Shown piece by piece: positions 1-12,401 of a stretch of 64,000 bases of DNA. Below the pieces are notes generated by a model, which saw nothing but the letters and a program-made list of their open reading frames with translations, made no database searches and had not been told where the DNA came from. How positions within the stretch are numbered: the stretch's first letter is position 1; each line of letters begins with the position of its first letter. Both the position numbers and the translations under genes were made by a program. This stretch comes from Chamaelirium japonicum (taxonomy: Eukaryota > Streptophyta > Magnoliopsida > Liliales > Melanthiaceae), in NCBI GenBank assembly GCA_947650365.1, contig OX393550.1:117570374-117634373 (forward strand). The letters run 5' to 3'.

Positions 1-175
1 TGGTTGACGGGGAAATAGAGATCGTGCGTTGGTTTTTGAACGAATATTGGACGGGGAAATAGAGATCGTGTGTTGGTTTTTGAACAAATATTGGACGGGG
101 AAATAGAGATCGTGTGTTGGTTTTTGAACGAATGGACGGAGAAATAGAGATCGTGCGTTGATTTTTGAACAAATG
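1..175. repeat. 44-bp tandem repeat, about 3.9 copies
   Basis: The phrase gacgggg recurs at 6, 50 and 94 (period 44), and a diverged copy begins near 135 after a 3-base loss. The unit includes the phrases aaatagagatcgtg and ttggtttttgaac. The array runs off the left edge, so its full size is unknown. No coding potential is seen. Confidence 0.9.
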
Positions 176-263
176 CTTAGATCTATTCGGTTCATTTTTG
201 TCCAGTCAGCTTGTCCTAGTCAGCTTCCGTTTTGTCTAGTCAGCACAAAACCGACGTGCCATG

Positions 264-905
<642 letters not shown>

Positions 906-1089
906 ACTCTCTCTCTCATATTTAAAAAAAAAGAGATTCTGTGACATTTCACGACATTTAGTTCCTTCCCTTTAACCCAACAATAACCCAAGGAAGCTAA
1001 CAGCGTGAACCTGATCCAAAATACAAAACCACGATTTTTCTTCTATATAGATTACAATATAACAGTAAATTTAGATTATTCAAAATAAC

Positions 1090-1413
1090 TTCAAACAATA
1101 CATCAGTTGGATTCGACAACTCAAGTGCAAGAAGACGTAGTCCCCACCTTCCTCTGTATGGGTTGATTTTAACCAGACTCTCGATCAAATTCCCAATAGA
1201 GACTTTTCCCGTCCAATCCTCATCAATAGAAACTGGTTTCGGAAATGTTTCACTAACATGTGCAGGAACCTCCATTGAAAGTAACATAGCTTTCACAAAA
1301 CACAGACCTTGTAGAACACACACATGTAATGGAACAACCAAGCACCTACCAGAGGGTTCAGAGAACTCAGTCTTTTGGGATTCATCTGGATATGTCAATG
1401 GCCCTGATGGAAG
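1090..1413 (-). pseudogene. Exon-like fragment resembling plant TRS120/TRAPPC9 (TRAPPII subunit)
   Basis: A minus-strand open segment of 108 codons lies between an acceptor (taattag) at its upstream end and a possible GT donor after the Phe-Glu codons near 1090. The protein contains PSGRCLVVPLHVCVLQG, NPYRGRWGLRLL and LELSNPTDVLFE. These phrases look like the large tethering subunit TRS120 of the TRAPPII complex, which acts in post-Golgi traffic. That identification is from memory and unverified. No other convincing TRS120 exons surround it; a 61-nt exon-like piece at 1569-1629 does not join in phase. I read it as a captured or duplicated exon rather than a working gene. Confidence 0.4.
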
Positions 1414-1417
1414 CTAA

Positions 1418-2149
1418 TTAGAATGTCACAGTACATAGATCTTATTTTCAAATCAAACACCTCAAAGCAGATCAATATGAAGCACCAACATTCTGGAAGA
1501 GAACATTACAACATAAAATGAGTGGGTTGTCTAGCTTTCCTGAAAAAAGTATAATTTTTTGATGTTACCATGACTTGCAGTTAAAATGACTGCTCTTGGG
1601 AGGAGCAGGCCCTATGCCTTGCTTTGCCCCTGTACAAAGAAATACACATTAGATTATGATTATTCTTGCAACCAATCAAAAGGAAGGGAGCCATCTTCTA
1701 TTTTTTTTCTTTCATCATGTTGTATGCAGAACTATAATGCCTAACATAAGTAGATGTAACATACGTAACTGCACAATTTAAGCTTCATACACAAATTAAA
1801 TCACACTGATGCAAAGTTAAAAAAAAGGTGTCTTCCCATGTAAAATCAGCAAAATCTGGTTTGATTCATAGGCAAAATCAGCCTTTCGGGCAATGGCCCT
1901 ACTTCGGGCTCGGAGTATTCATAGGCAAAAATCAATAAAATCATGAAAATTCGTCAAGTCAAAAAAATTTCAGCAAAACATTAATTCTATTTGGATCTTA
2001 TGCCAAAAAAATTTCAGTAAAACATTAATTTGTCAAGTCGGAAAAATTATAAGTGTTGGATTTGAATAAAGATCTCACCTCGGATTGGTGTGGGTAACTA
2101 TTGAGACCAGTAAAACTGCAGAAAAAGACTGTTAAAATCAGCATTGGTT
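1418..2149. other. No gene recognised
   Basis: AT-rich sequence. It holds a weak 61-nt minus-strand exon-like piece at 1569-1629 and, near 1890, a short phrase (cttcgggctcgg) that recurs in the 104-bp tandem array at 14046. Nothing else is supportable. Confidence 0.5.
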
Positions 2150-3690
2150 TTGCAATGTTTACAAAACCCTGCGAAAATTCAAGAGATGAAACATTGATTT
2201 TGCATAGTTTGCAAAATCAGATTTGTGTTTGCAAACCTTTTCAAACAAAAAAAAGCCTTGGATCATTGCTTTGTCTTAAGTAATGTGCTGCAATGAAAGA
2301 ACCTGATCTTAATAGATCAGAAAAATCTAATATTAAAAAACAAAGGTTTTAAAATCAGAAGACCAATGCAAAACAATTGCAAACAAAAAGAAATAAAAGA
2401 GTCGAAAGAAATATAAAAATTAGCATTGATGAGTTGGAAAAAAAACAATGATGAGTTCTTTTAAAAGAAAAACCGATAAATTTAGATTCGATGATCATCT
2501 CCCTACAAAAATTCAAGAAGGATTGGTTTTGCATAGTTTTCAAAATCAGGTTTTTTGTTTGCAAACCTTTGCAAACAAAAAGAAACCTCGGATCTTCGCT
2601 TTGGTTCAAACAATGTGATGCAATGAAAATAAATGATCTTAAAAGAGAAGAAAAATCTTATCTTAAAAATCTGATTTTAAAATCTGATTTTAAAAATTTG
2701 ATCTTAAAAAGAAGCTAGTGGAGGAGAGATAGGAGTCAGTTGGAGATGCTCTTAGTAGGTCGATTGTTTAGGCCTATCTAACAGTATTTTGCATAAACCT
2801 CCCTAAAATTTTATTAACTTTTGATTCGGCCATTTAATAAAAAAACCCGCATGATTACATTATGATATTACATAAAACCCGCAAGAGAGTTTTAAAGAGA
2901 TGAAGGATTGGTTTTGCATAGTTTTCAAAATCAGATTTTTGTTTGCAAACATTTGCAAACAAAAAGAAACAACGGATCATCGCTTTGGTTCAAACAATGT
3001 GATGCAATGAAAATACATGATCTTAAAAGAGAAGAAAAATCTTATCTTAAAAATCTGATTTTAAAAATCTGATCTTAAAAAGAAGCTAGTGGAGGAGAGA
3101 TATGAGTCTTGGATCTTAAAATCTGATTTAAAAATCTGATTTTAAAAATCAGATTTGTGTTTGCAAACCTTTGCAAACAAAAAGATCGAAGCCTTGGATC
3201 ATTGCTTTGTCTAAAGCAATGTACTGCAATGAAAGAACCTGATCTTAATAGAGAAAAAAAATCGGAATCAGAAAAATCTGATATTAAAAATCTGATTTTA
3301 AAATAAGAAGACCAATGCAAAACAATTGCAAAAAAAAGAGTCGAAAGAAATATAAAAATTAACATTGATGAGTTGGAAAAAAAACAATGATGAGTTCTTT
3401 TAAAAAGAAAAACTGATGAATTTCGATTCAATGATCATCTCCCTACAAAAATTCAAGAGATGAAGGATTGGTTTTGCATAGTTTTCAAAACCAGATTTTT
3501 ATTTGCAAACCTTTGCAAACAAAAAGAAATCTCGAATCATCGCTTTGGTTCAAATAATGTGATGCAATGAAAATACATGATCTTAAAAGAGAAAAATCTT
3601 ATTTTAAAAATCTGATCTTAAAAAGAAGCTAGTGGACGAGAGATAGGAGTCGGTTGGAGATGCTCTTAGTAGGTCAATGGATGCAAGGTA
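2150..3690. repeat. AT-rich direct repeats, about 0.5-kb block duplicated
   Basis: Phrases such as tttgcatagttttcaaaatc, tttgcaaacctttgcaaac and tcttaaaagagaagaaaaat recur at about 2150, 2520, 2905, 3140 and 3465. A block ending in ggttggagatgctcttag occurs at about 2740 and again at about 3650, roughly 914 bp apart. The order of motifs is conserved, which indicates segmental tandem duplication. No long ORF or recognised protein is present. Confidence 0.75.
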
Positions 3691-4164
3691 GAAAATTCAA
3701 TGAAGTCTCAAAGTATCTTTTATACACCTCAAATAAAACCAAAAAACCACAAACGCTAAAAGCCAAGACACCGACAATATATTTTTGCACAGACAAAGAA
3801 TAACTCACCTCGGATTGGTCGGCGCCTTAGTGGTGTATAAGCGCTGTGCTCCGATGATTTTTGTAAGCTTGGTTCTTTTCTATGAAAAAACCAAAAAAAA
3901 AACAGAGGATCAAAATAGTATTGAAGCAATCTCACCATTGCTAATGTGGCATGACGCTGAACACTTAGCTACTAATATAACCATGACTTACTACGGTCCG
4001 TGCCATCAAACATATTCCAGAAAGAAAAAACAGGCTTATGGAATTAATATTCAATGAAAGTCTAACATATATATGAAGCTGATATACGTCTTTTTTATTT
4101 CTTTATTAACATAACATCATAATACTCATTCCTCGATTCAAGTGTACCATTAACAAAATAAAGC

Positions 4165-4285
4165 TGACCTTAAATATAAAAAAAATCTCTAGCTAAATAA
4201 GGAGCATAATAAGCTTGACAAATAGAGTTGACCTTAAATATAAAAGAAATCTCTGGCTAAATGAGGAGCATAATAAGTTTGACAC
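4165..4285. repeat. Two-copy tandem repeat of about 62 bp
   Basis: The phrases gaccttaaatataaaa, aatctct and ggagcataataag occur twice in order, about 62 bp apart. The sequence between 3691 and 4164 shows nothing recognisable. Confidence 0.75.
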
Positions 4286-4386
4286 ATGATATAGATATGT
4301 TCACAAAAACTAAAATATCATGGATGCATACTAAAATTAGACTCTCATCGTCGAAGACGTGCTCTCTACAGCCTCAACACCTGCAG

Positions 4387-4461
4387 CCTGTCATCGTCGA
4401 CACTCCTGTCGTCGTCACCACTCCTCCTGTCGTCGTCGCCACTTCTCCTGTCGTCGCTGCC
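4387..4461. repeat. 21-bp minisatellite encoding a Pro-Val-Val-rich stretch
   Basis: Units of the type cctgtcgtcgtcaccactcct repeat about 3.5 times with a period of 21 bp, so a Pro-Val-Val-Val-x-Thr phrase is kept in frame on the plus strand. The surrounding frame (about 98 codons from 4261) has no recognised domain. It could be coding debris or a simple repeat. Confidence 0.6.
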
Positions 4462-4561
4462 TTATCTGTAACCGTAACCGATAACGTTGAACAGCCTGGC
4501 GCTCTCTCCAAACTGCCGATCTCGTATCATGTTTTGCTCTTCAATATGACGCTCTAAGACA

Positions 4562-5346
4562 CAATGAACCTTTCTTTCTGAAATGCATGATCAATATAAT
4601 CAAATCTATGCATTTGTAAAATTATAAATACAATTTTAAAATTTTCTTTCGAAAACACATACGATTCAGTTCCATCTCAATCCATGCTCTTCTAATTAAG
4701 AGATTCATATTATGGGTGCTTAACCTGAGCCGCCAAGCCACGTCACCGCTGGTGCCCACCATACTCAGTCTGCCCATACGCGGCTATGTATAAGAAAGAA
4801 CAATAAAGATGTAAATTTTAATATACTATAACATAATAATCGCACTCCAATATTATCACGATGTTTAATCACTACAATACAATACAACATATGCTAGATA
4901 ATAAAAACCGTTATGATTTTTTCCAATCTTTTCAATACATTTTTATCTATAGATATTTTGAAACTACAAATCACTCCAGTACTGCAGTGATGCACTCGTC
5001 GCACATCCACATCCGTGTGTAGTGTAGTACATCCACATCCTTGGTACAGAAGCTATTTAAAAATAAAAAATATTCAGGTATTATTATTTAAAGATTTAAC
5101 AAAATAATAATAAACAATAAATTATAGTCAGAGTGCTTACGAAAGTAACTAATCGGTCGCACATACCACACAGGTTATATAGGTCTCGTTGCACACATGA
5201 CTCTGTGATCCAACGATAGAGAAGTATTAATTAATTTCAGATATTATAATAAATAGATCAACTGAGCATAGTATTTTTGTTTAAACATTTTATAGTAAAT
5301 AATATATTTGACGGTGGTGCAAGATACTTACTTGGATATCTTATAA
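4562..5346. other. No gene recognised; AT-rich flank of the Helitron gene
   Basis: Low-complexity AT-rich sequence downstream (minus sense) of the RepHel pseudogene. I looked for a hairpin plus CTRR Helitron terminus and found no convincing one. Confidence 0.5.
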
Positions 5347-8300
5347 CTATAATAGGACCTCAGGATAAACAATATTCGTTGTAGAACTGGGGCTATCATC
5401 GGGAAGTAGTATACTTATACGATCAAAATTTGTACACCTTGAAAGGGCCATATATAGTTGTCCATGACTAAACACAGGTGTACGTAGATCAACACCAACA
5501 ATTTTTACTGATTGTCCTTGAGATTTGTTGATTGTCATCGCATATGCTAACCGTACTGGGAACTGACGTCTAGTCATGTGTATTGGCAATTCAGTCGATG
5601 ACGGAGTTAAGGATATTCTTAGAATGAAGACCAAACTCCCAAATTTATCTCCTGATAGAATTTGAGCTTCAATTATACGTGATGCGCATCTTACAACCAT
5701 TAGTCGCGTGCCGTTACAGAGACTGTCCTTCGGTGCAATATTCTGTAGTAAAAGTGTTGGACATCCAACTTTGAGTTCTAACTTGAACGGCGATAACCCT
5801 GATGGATTCAATGAATTTAAAAATTCATTGGGATATCGATTTGTAATCGTTTGATCATTTTCATCTTCTGATATCTTGTCTGCAGCAAAATAAGTTATAG
5901 GCTCCGCTGGAAACAGATCTAACGCAGCATTATTAATTGCGTTGACATCGTCATTCGTGCGGACAAAATTATTCGTTCTATTAAATAACTTGGGGTAACC
6001 GTACCCAACGCATGCAACTGCGGGTAAACCCTAGTTAGCAACTCAGAGAGGGTTCGAGACTTGTGCATTTCTGATGGAATTTGTAATATTTCTTCTGGAT
6101 TTGTTCCGATCTAGAGTAATAAAAGATAATATCAATCATTTATTTCGTAAATATTTTAACTTTATAAATAAAGTAAATCGTTATTAAATGAAGTAATCTT
6201 ACTTGTTGCAGAAATAATGCGAAAGCAACATTACTTGGATTCCCTTCATCCAAACACATATTGGAGTTCAAAGTTAAGACATGTACATGCTTCCAGAGTG
6301 AAGATCGTCTCAATGTTGCAGCAACAATTTCCTCGCGTATACCTTTCGATATAACTAGCAATATTTGTCGAAAATCTCCACCCAAAACAGTAGTTATACC
6401 TCCAAATGGTCTGGTATTGTCACATATATCCTGTAATGTACGATCGACTGCTTCAACGCAATACCTATGTTGCATAGGAACCTCATCCCATATTATTAAT
6501 TTTTTTTCTCTTAGAAGCTCTGACTATAATGACTGTTTGCTAAATCCACAGAATGAATTATTCAAAACATCAAGTGGTATACAAAAAGTTGAATATGCAG
6601 TTCGTCCTCCAATCAGTAATAACGACGCGATACCAGACGATGCTACTGTAATAACAACATGGCCGAGGCTTCGACATTTCGTTGCTACTGTATTGTATAA
6701 AAAGGTTTTTCTGGTTCCCGCCCCTCCACTTAAGAAGAAAGTAGTACCTTTGTTTTCCAAAACCGATGAAAAGATAAGATTGAAAGCAGAACGATACGAG
6801 ACATTTAGTCGATCAACATTTACTTGTGAATCAAGCTATTGTGCGTCATTTTGTAATTGATAATGATCGAATAATAGCTTATTACCAACTATTGTGCTCC
6901 AATTTCCAGTTGGTTGTGGCATTGATGGGAAGTCAGTTAAACTTTTGCCAAACTCTTGAAGCAGTCGATCAAGAAGATAGAGACCATAATCTTCAACCTG
7001 ACTTTCACTTGGATTTTCTATCACAAATTTTTGACGTATTTTATGAGCAAGATTATCACAGATATGTACTGAAAATTTATTCCATAGAACATGTGGTTCT
7101 ACCGGAGAGCACTGAGAGAGTATAACAGCAAAGAGTCTCCTTAATTGATACCCAGTATTCATAATTGAAGCCTCTTTAAGGCACTGAATCCATTCTTCAT
7201 CATCTTCTAGAAGACCTCTCGCAACACATGTTGCTTTAAAAGTACTATGCAGGACATTGTTTACTGTGCGTAGATATTCGAAAGACTGTGGGCCTTTAAC
7301 AATAGATAAAAGCAAACACATATAAAATCTCTCACCTGAGCTAGGGCTCACAAAGTACATCCTTCCAATTGCATATCCCCTTTTTCTTGGTGTCCAAAAC
7401 TTATGTCTTTTATTCTATACGAAATATTGAGGAAATTCTTGATAGCTGAATGCGCGAGAAGATTCATTTGATGCACAACATTCAAAAAAAGCAGTCAAAG
7501 TTGAGTGTTGGGATTAAGCTCTAGAAACAATCGAATCCATCGATTCAGAAGGGTTATAGATGACACGATGCATTACAGGCAGATGTACTGCTAGTCGTTC
7601 AACTTTTGGAACTTCTTCATGTAAAGAATGGCCAAATAATCGCCAAGCAGCTTCCGATGGTTCAATATATCTCGCATCGAGATATTGTTGAATCTCATTG
7701 ACTCCTCCTAGCATAATTATAGTACGGTCATGACCTTTGTAGATGTACTTGTGGATGTATTTAACACATCTAAGCCCTGCACATACCTATACATTAATAT
7801 GGCAGTCAAACATTCTAGATAGGTATGGGTTGTATGGTACCACATCCCTGTTGTCAATTTCGTAACCGTTTGAGTTTGAAAAACTCCCATTATTAAGGCG
7901 ACGGTAGACGGGATACCCATCCTGATCCATTGTTGTTTCTTCCGAGAAAGTTTGTGGATATCTTTTAGTGCAATATCCATTAACCATACAGGACGCATTT
8001 GGATTCCGAGAATCACACGGTCCATGTATCATGCACTTTTTGATAGTTTCAAATAAAGTTGGATCATCTTCAGGATTCGAAAATTCTGCGCACACTACTT
8101 TGTCTAATTGAGCACATGTTCGGATTTTTTCTGGACCTTGAAGAAATATTAGTGCATGCATATGTGGAAGCCCCCTTTTCTGAAATTCTATTGTGTAAAC
8201 ATGTGCAACTTTTTTGCCGAAAACCATACCTTCCTGTATCTCCTTCATCAGAGCTTTTCTCTTTAACTCGAATACACGGGCAATTAAATCATGATGATTA

Positions 8301-9703
8301 ATTGCCTTTTCATGATGCAGCAAGGCAAATGTAATTTCGGGCCAGTTCGGATTGGCAGTTATAGTAAGGAAAATATCAGGGTGGTGATTATAGCGTGTGA
8401 TGGCCATTGAATCTTGAAATAACTCAAATATATAACGTGGGCTTCCGATGTGTGTCGACGGTAGGATTATTCATTGACCAACTTGATCGGGGTGGAGACC
8501 TTCTGCAGCAACATCAGTTAGACCTTGGAAAAGTTCAGCGCAAAGTTTTGACTGGTTAAGCTTATACCATATCATTCGATTTTGCTCCGTAGCAGCCCAA
8601 GCATCTACAATAAACTCTTGGAATAATTTACATGCTCTTAAAATGGCTGAGTATTCGGTACGCCGTTCAAACAGACGATAACAATAATATTGGAGTTGAG
8701 TCAATCTTTCATTTGACGATATCCCACGAATAACATCCCACTGTTTTAGTTCGGGTTCCCATCCAAGATCACCATAAGGGAACAATAGCACATAATGTAG
8801 AGGCAAATAAGCTGGGTCACATTCACTAATTTGCATTAGCTCATTTCTCCCTTATAAATAAATAACAATATCCCGCATTGATATGATCTCGGTTCCGTCT
8901 CCTGGCAATATGACTGCTATCTCATCTGAAGTCGGCAAGTTGTAACGCCGCCCATCGATTGATGAACTATAGTGGAGGTATGCAGGTAAAGTTTGACCAT
9001 CCTTCTCTAGACGATTTAAGATTTCATATGCTTGACGAAATTTGTCCGTGAAGGGATTATAGCGTAGAAGATTATCTTGAATGATTCTCAAGACATCACA
9101 TCTAAGGTGAGGGTTCCTACGATTTCGAATATCCAATGCCGTATCAAGATCATAGATATACAGCTGGGAGTACGATGCCTCCTGACCGGGTTCTAGCAAC
9201 AGGGCTCCCGTTCGATGTCGAAGCTCTCCATAGATCGTGAATGATCTAGGACCCCTTCCCGAAATTATCCTTGAATCAATCTGGACACCGAGACTTGTGA
9301 AAGCATTCGTTGCATTGTATTCTCGAGTATAACATCGAAATGATATTGAGAGATCATCATCACCTTCGTACAATGCTTCAAGCTGCAGTGGAAGCCTTGA
9401 AAGTAAAGGTAGACGAATTTTTCCTTCATGGCAGCATATACCGAATAGAGGATTCGTCAATGACGATCTAGTTAATCTTTCATCAATCCAGTGTAAAGCT
9501 GAACAATAAGGACATTCTATGTTCATCCTACCGAGAAAATGACGACCCTCTTGAACGTTAGGTGCCGGACCTCTTTGTAGCCTTAAATTTGGAATTTCCA
9601 ATTCATCTTCAACGTAAACAGTTTCCTCATTAAACTGAGCAGAAATAAAAGTAGATGTGGTAGTTTGCATATCACTTTCCACGTTACTATGCTCAGCAGT
9701 CAC
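5347..9703 (-). pseudogene. Decayed Helitron Rep-helicase (RepHel) gene, main body
   Basis: In minus-strand order it has a Cys-rich N-terminal segment (CPYCSALHW), a Helitron_like_N region (LPLHYVLLFPYGDLGW), a HUH Rep endonuclease with HMHALIFL, and a two-tyrosine segment ending YKGHDRT near 7730. A Pif1-type helicase follows, with a P-loop at about 6720, GGDFRQIL at about 6390, and [15 protein letters not shown] and LYMALSRC near the C-terminus. These match plant Helitron proteins for rolling-circle transposition. From 9703 to 6203 the frame is continuous apart from in-frame stops at about 8852, 8484, 7784, 7528, 6836 and 6524, with others near 7420. A 92-bp GT-AG intron fits 6111-6202. A frameshift lies near 5960. 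The P-loop reads GGAGTRKT, with Arg in place of a conserved Gly. The gene is inactive. Confidence 0.9.
6111..6202 (-). other. Predicted intron in the RepHel pseudogene
   Basis: On the minus strand the coding text runs to FALFLQQ, then GTAAGA starts a 92-bp AT-rich segment ending ATTACTCTAG. Coding resumes with IGTNPEEILQIPSEMHKS. Donor, acceptor and base composition all fit a plant intron. Confidence 0.7.
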
Positions 9704-9797
9704 TGGAATTGGGGACTCGTTGCAAATAACATAAAACAGTTTTCATATAAGTTAAATTTGTAAACAAAATTTATTTTAAATAACTTAAATAACTTAC

Positions 9798-10150
9798 TGG
9801 TTATTTAATCTCGATGAAGATGTGTCTGCCACTGACAGTAATTTTGTTTCAAGATTTCGAACAGAAAGATTTGTTCGAGTTTGGGAGGTTGTTGCATATG
9901 TATATAAAAATGTTTCTTTTTCTTTCTCTCTCTTCGCGCACTTTGCGATTGTGAACGTCGAGATGGTATCATTTATTGCTGCATTTGAATTCCTTCTTTT
10001 TCTTTCTCTCTTCGTACATATTGTGCTATTGAACGGCGAGATGATATCATCTGTAGTTGTTCTTCTCTTACTTCTTTTTCTCTCCCTCTCTACGTGCACG
10101 TTGTGCTAATGACCGGCAAGAACTTTCTTCGACATTGGTACCTCTGTAAG
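9798..10150 (-). pseudogene. Helitron N-terminal exon, copy 1
   Basis: This minus-strand exon candidate ends in a GTAAGT donor at about 9797. It encodes a basic, Arg/Glu-rich segment in which phrases like SRRSIAQYVRREKEKE repeat about every 75 bp, three times. It ends in TSSSRLNNQ. Basic repeats of this type are common ahead of the Cys-rich segment of plant Helitron proteins. Some units now contain stops. A diverged copy lies at 10316-10600. Confidence 0.6.
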
Positions 10151-10315
10151 GTGATCGCCTAATTGGACTATCATGATCGAATTCATTTCTGAATCATTTT
10201 CTAGATTCCGTGACAACAGAACTACTCAGGATTAAACATATTTCCCTACTAAAATGAGTACATGTTAAAAAACATATCAAGAGGATGAACATTTAAAACA
10301 ACGTTCACATCTTAC

Positions 10316-10600
10316 CGGTTTTTTTGAACTGAAGATGAGCCTGCCTCAGACAAAAACTCTGCTTCAAGGAATCGAACAGAAAGATTAGTTCGATTTTCAG
10401 AGTGCGATAATTGTGGTTCTTTTGTTTGCTTTTCCTTTTCTTTCGCTTCTTTCTCTCTCTCTCTCTCTCTTCGTGCACGTTGTGCTAATGAACGGCAAGA
10501 TGGCGTTAAACCAACACTCTCTTCAATATTGATTTGTAAGCACGATAATCGCCTGATTGGGGTCTGACGGGAGGATATTGTTTTGGACCGATCTGGTGTG
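10316..10600 (-). pseudogene. Helitron N-terminal exon, copy 2 (duplicated exon)
   Basis: It is the same exon type as 9798-10150. Shared phrases include gttcattagcacaacgtgca and, near the 3' end, cgaacagaaagatt (plus sense). It ends with a GTAAGA donor at 10315. Arg/Glu codons here coincide with a CT microsatellite on the plus strand (10450-10475). Tandem exon duplication is the simplest explanation. Confidence 0.55.
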
Positions 10601-10724
10601 AACCCATTTTCCTACTCCGACGAATAATTAGTTAAAAACAATTGAGAGAGTGCAAGAAATCAAAATGTATAACGTTTTGTTATATGCTCTATCAACTCAA
10701 ATGCATTATTTTCTATTGAAATAA

Positions 10725-10935
10725 CCCCATTTTGGCTTTTATGATTTTGCATAAGCTCATTTTGGCTTTCCGGATTGCATCAGCTCATTTTGGTTTTCAT
10801 TTCATATTGCATAAGCCAAATGCAATAAGTTCATTTTCGCTTATTTTGCATAAGCTAATTTTGGATTTCATTTCATACAGCATAAGCCAAATGCAATAAG
10901 CTCATTTTGGCTCATTTTGGCTTTCATTTTATATT
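10725..10935. repeat. Minisatellite with the phrase aagctcattttggctt
   Basis: At least five imperfect copies of a roughly 24-40 bp unit contain ctcattttggctttcattt and gcataagccaaatgcaataa. The copies alternate in length. The unit is not coding and probably sits in an intron or upstream region of the Helitron gene. Confidence 0.75.
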
Positions 10936-11202
10936 TTTCATCTCTCTATAGCAATTCAAATTTTAGGGAATGATTTGGAACAAAATACACTACTTGGAGG
11001 TTAAGTGTTTTTTAGCAACTTTGCATCGCACTTGGTTCCAACATGCATTCAATTTTAGTTATATTTTGCATATATAGACAAAAAATTTAATGTTAATTGT
11101 TTAATCAACCTACAAAGATATATGATATCATGATTATAATTTAACATACCTAGTATATTTTTTATTAATTTTTGAAGTAAAAACTATTTAAAGTAAATGA
11201 CT

Positions 11203-11300
11203 AACCATAGAAGCGACGTCAATGGGTACTGCTGCAGAGACTACAGCGGCCACGGGCACAACGGGTGCAGGTACAGGCTACGAGATGAAACAAAATAAAA
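11203..11300 (-). pseudogene. Putative duplicated mini-exon, copy A
   Basis: On the minus strand a segment with acceptor ctcgtag and donor gttagt encodes an Ala/Pro/Val-rich phrase (PVAAVVSAAVPID-like). The same structure with the same splice borders is repeated at 11541-11640. It is probably an upstream exon of the Helitron gene, but no domain is recognised. Confidence 0.4.
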
Positions 11301-11540
11301 TTGATTAGATAACATTACAGAGTTAAAAGAACGGTTGTAATATAATTATTATACTAGAGTTTAGATCCTCAGCTTGAGGTTTCATGGTAATGTTTGAAAC
11401 AAAAAAATAGGTTTAAATAACCCTTTTTTCTTGTACATTTTTTTTAATGATTTTTGAAGTAAAAACTTTAATGATTATAATTTAACATACCTACTATTTT
11501 TTTATTTCTTTTTGAAGTAGATCATATTTTAAAGTAAATG

Positions 11541-11640
11541 ACTAACCGTAGAAACGATGTCAACGGGTACTGCTGCAGAGACCACAGCGACCACGGGCAC
11601 AGCGGGTGCAGGTGCAGGTGCAAACTACGACATGAAATAA
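11541..11640 (-). pseudogene. Putative duplicated mini-exon, copy B
   Basis: This is the second copy of the 11203 segment, about 338 bp away, with the flanking AT-rich intron-like sequence also duplicated. It encodes a PAPAPAVPVVAVVSAAVP-like phrase on the minus strand between acceptor gtcgtag and donor gttagt. Confidence 0.4.
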
Positions 11641-11645
11641 AATAA

Positions 11646-12401
11646 AATTATGTTATCCACCTTTGTCTTAGCAACACTAAGTATTCCTTTTCATTAAAGA
11701 AAAAACAATTAATTCATTTTCATTTAGAGGAAGATGAAAAATATTTTGAAGGGAAAAAACAATTATCTATGCCCTCAAACCTTTGTCTTAGCAAACTACG
11801 ACAATTGGATTGGTTGACAGATTTGTAAATTTAAAACTGACTAACATATATATAGGCATGCCGCATTATAGCATGCCGATCAGAGAAGCGAAAGGAAAGA
11901 AAGAAGGGAAAAAAAAGGAAAAATCGTAATTGAACAGGCAGGGAAAGAAAAGGAAAAAATGGTGGAATTCATCACCTCCGTGAGATCCTATCGATTTCAT
12001 GGACTTCCAGCCAATTTCGGTAAAATGGGCAACCACTCATTTGAAGGCCTTAGGAGTTTTAGAATGTGCTGATTTTTAGTGAGCATAAGCACTTTATTTT
12101 AGATAGAACACCCACAAAAACGGTGTGCAATGTTAAAATCAGCATTTCGGGCACTACCAAATTTTATTTCCTATTGGCGAGCTCCAAAAGTTCATCATGT
12201 TTGCAAATCTTATTGGGAAGGCTCTGAGCAGGGGCCGAACTAGGATTTTCTATTTCTTGAAGCCGACCTTACATAAATAGATCGGAAGTTTTGTAGTTTG
12301 AATTATGGTGTAGTAGAATTTCCTATTTCTTACACCATTTTCATTAGCTTAATAGTTTATGTTTTGATGACTGAGATTATATTTCACTCATAATTATAGT
12401 G
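11646..12401. other. No gene recognised; repeat fragments
   Basis: Purine-rich phrases at 11885-11990 (gagaagcgaaaggaaagaaa, catcacctccgtgagatcct) recur near 18840-19020, so this is dispersed repeat DNA. An inverted copy of the B-family terminus (tgccgcattatagcatgcc) is visible at about 11860-11878. Confidence 0.5.

Noticed and set aside
1569-1629. A second TRS120-like exon
   Set aside because: Splice borders exist but the reading phase does not join to the 1090-1413 segment without a stop.
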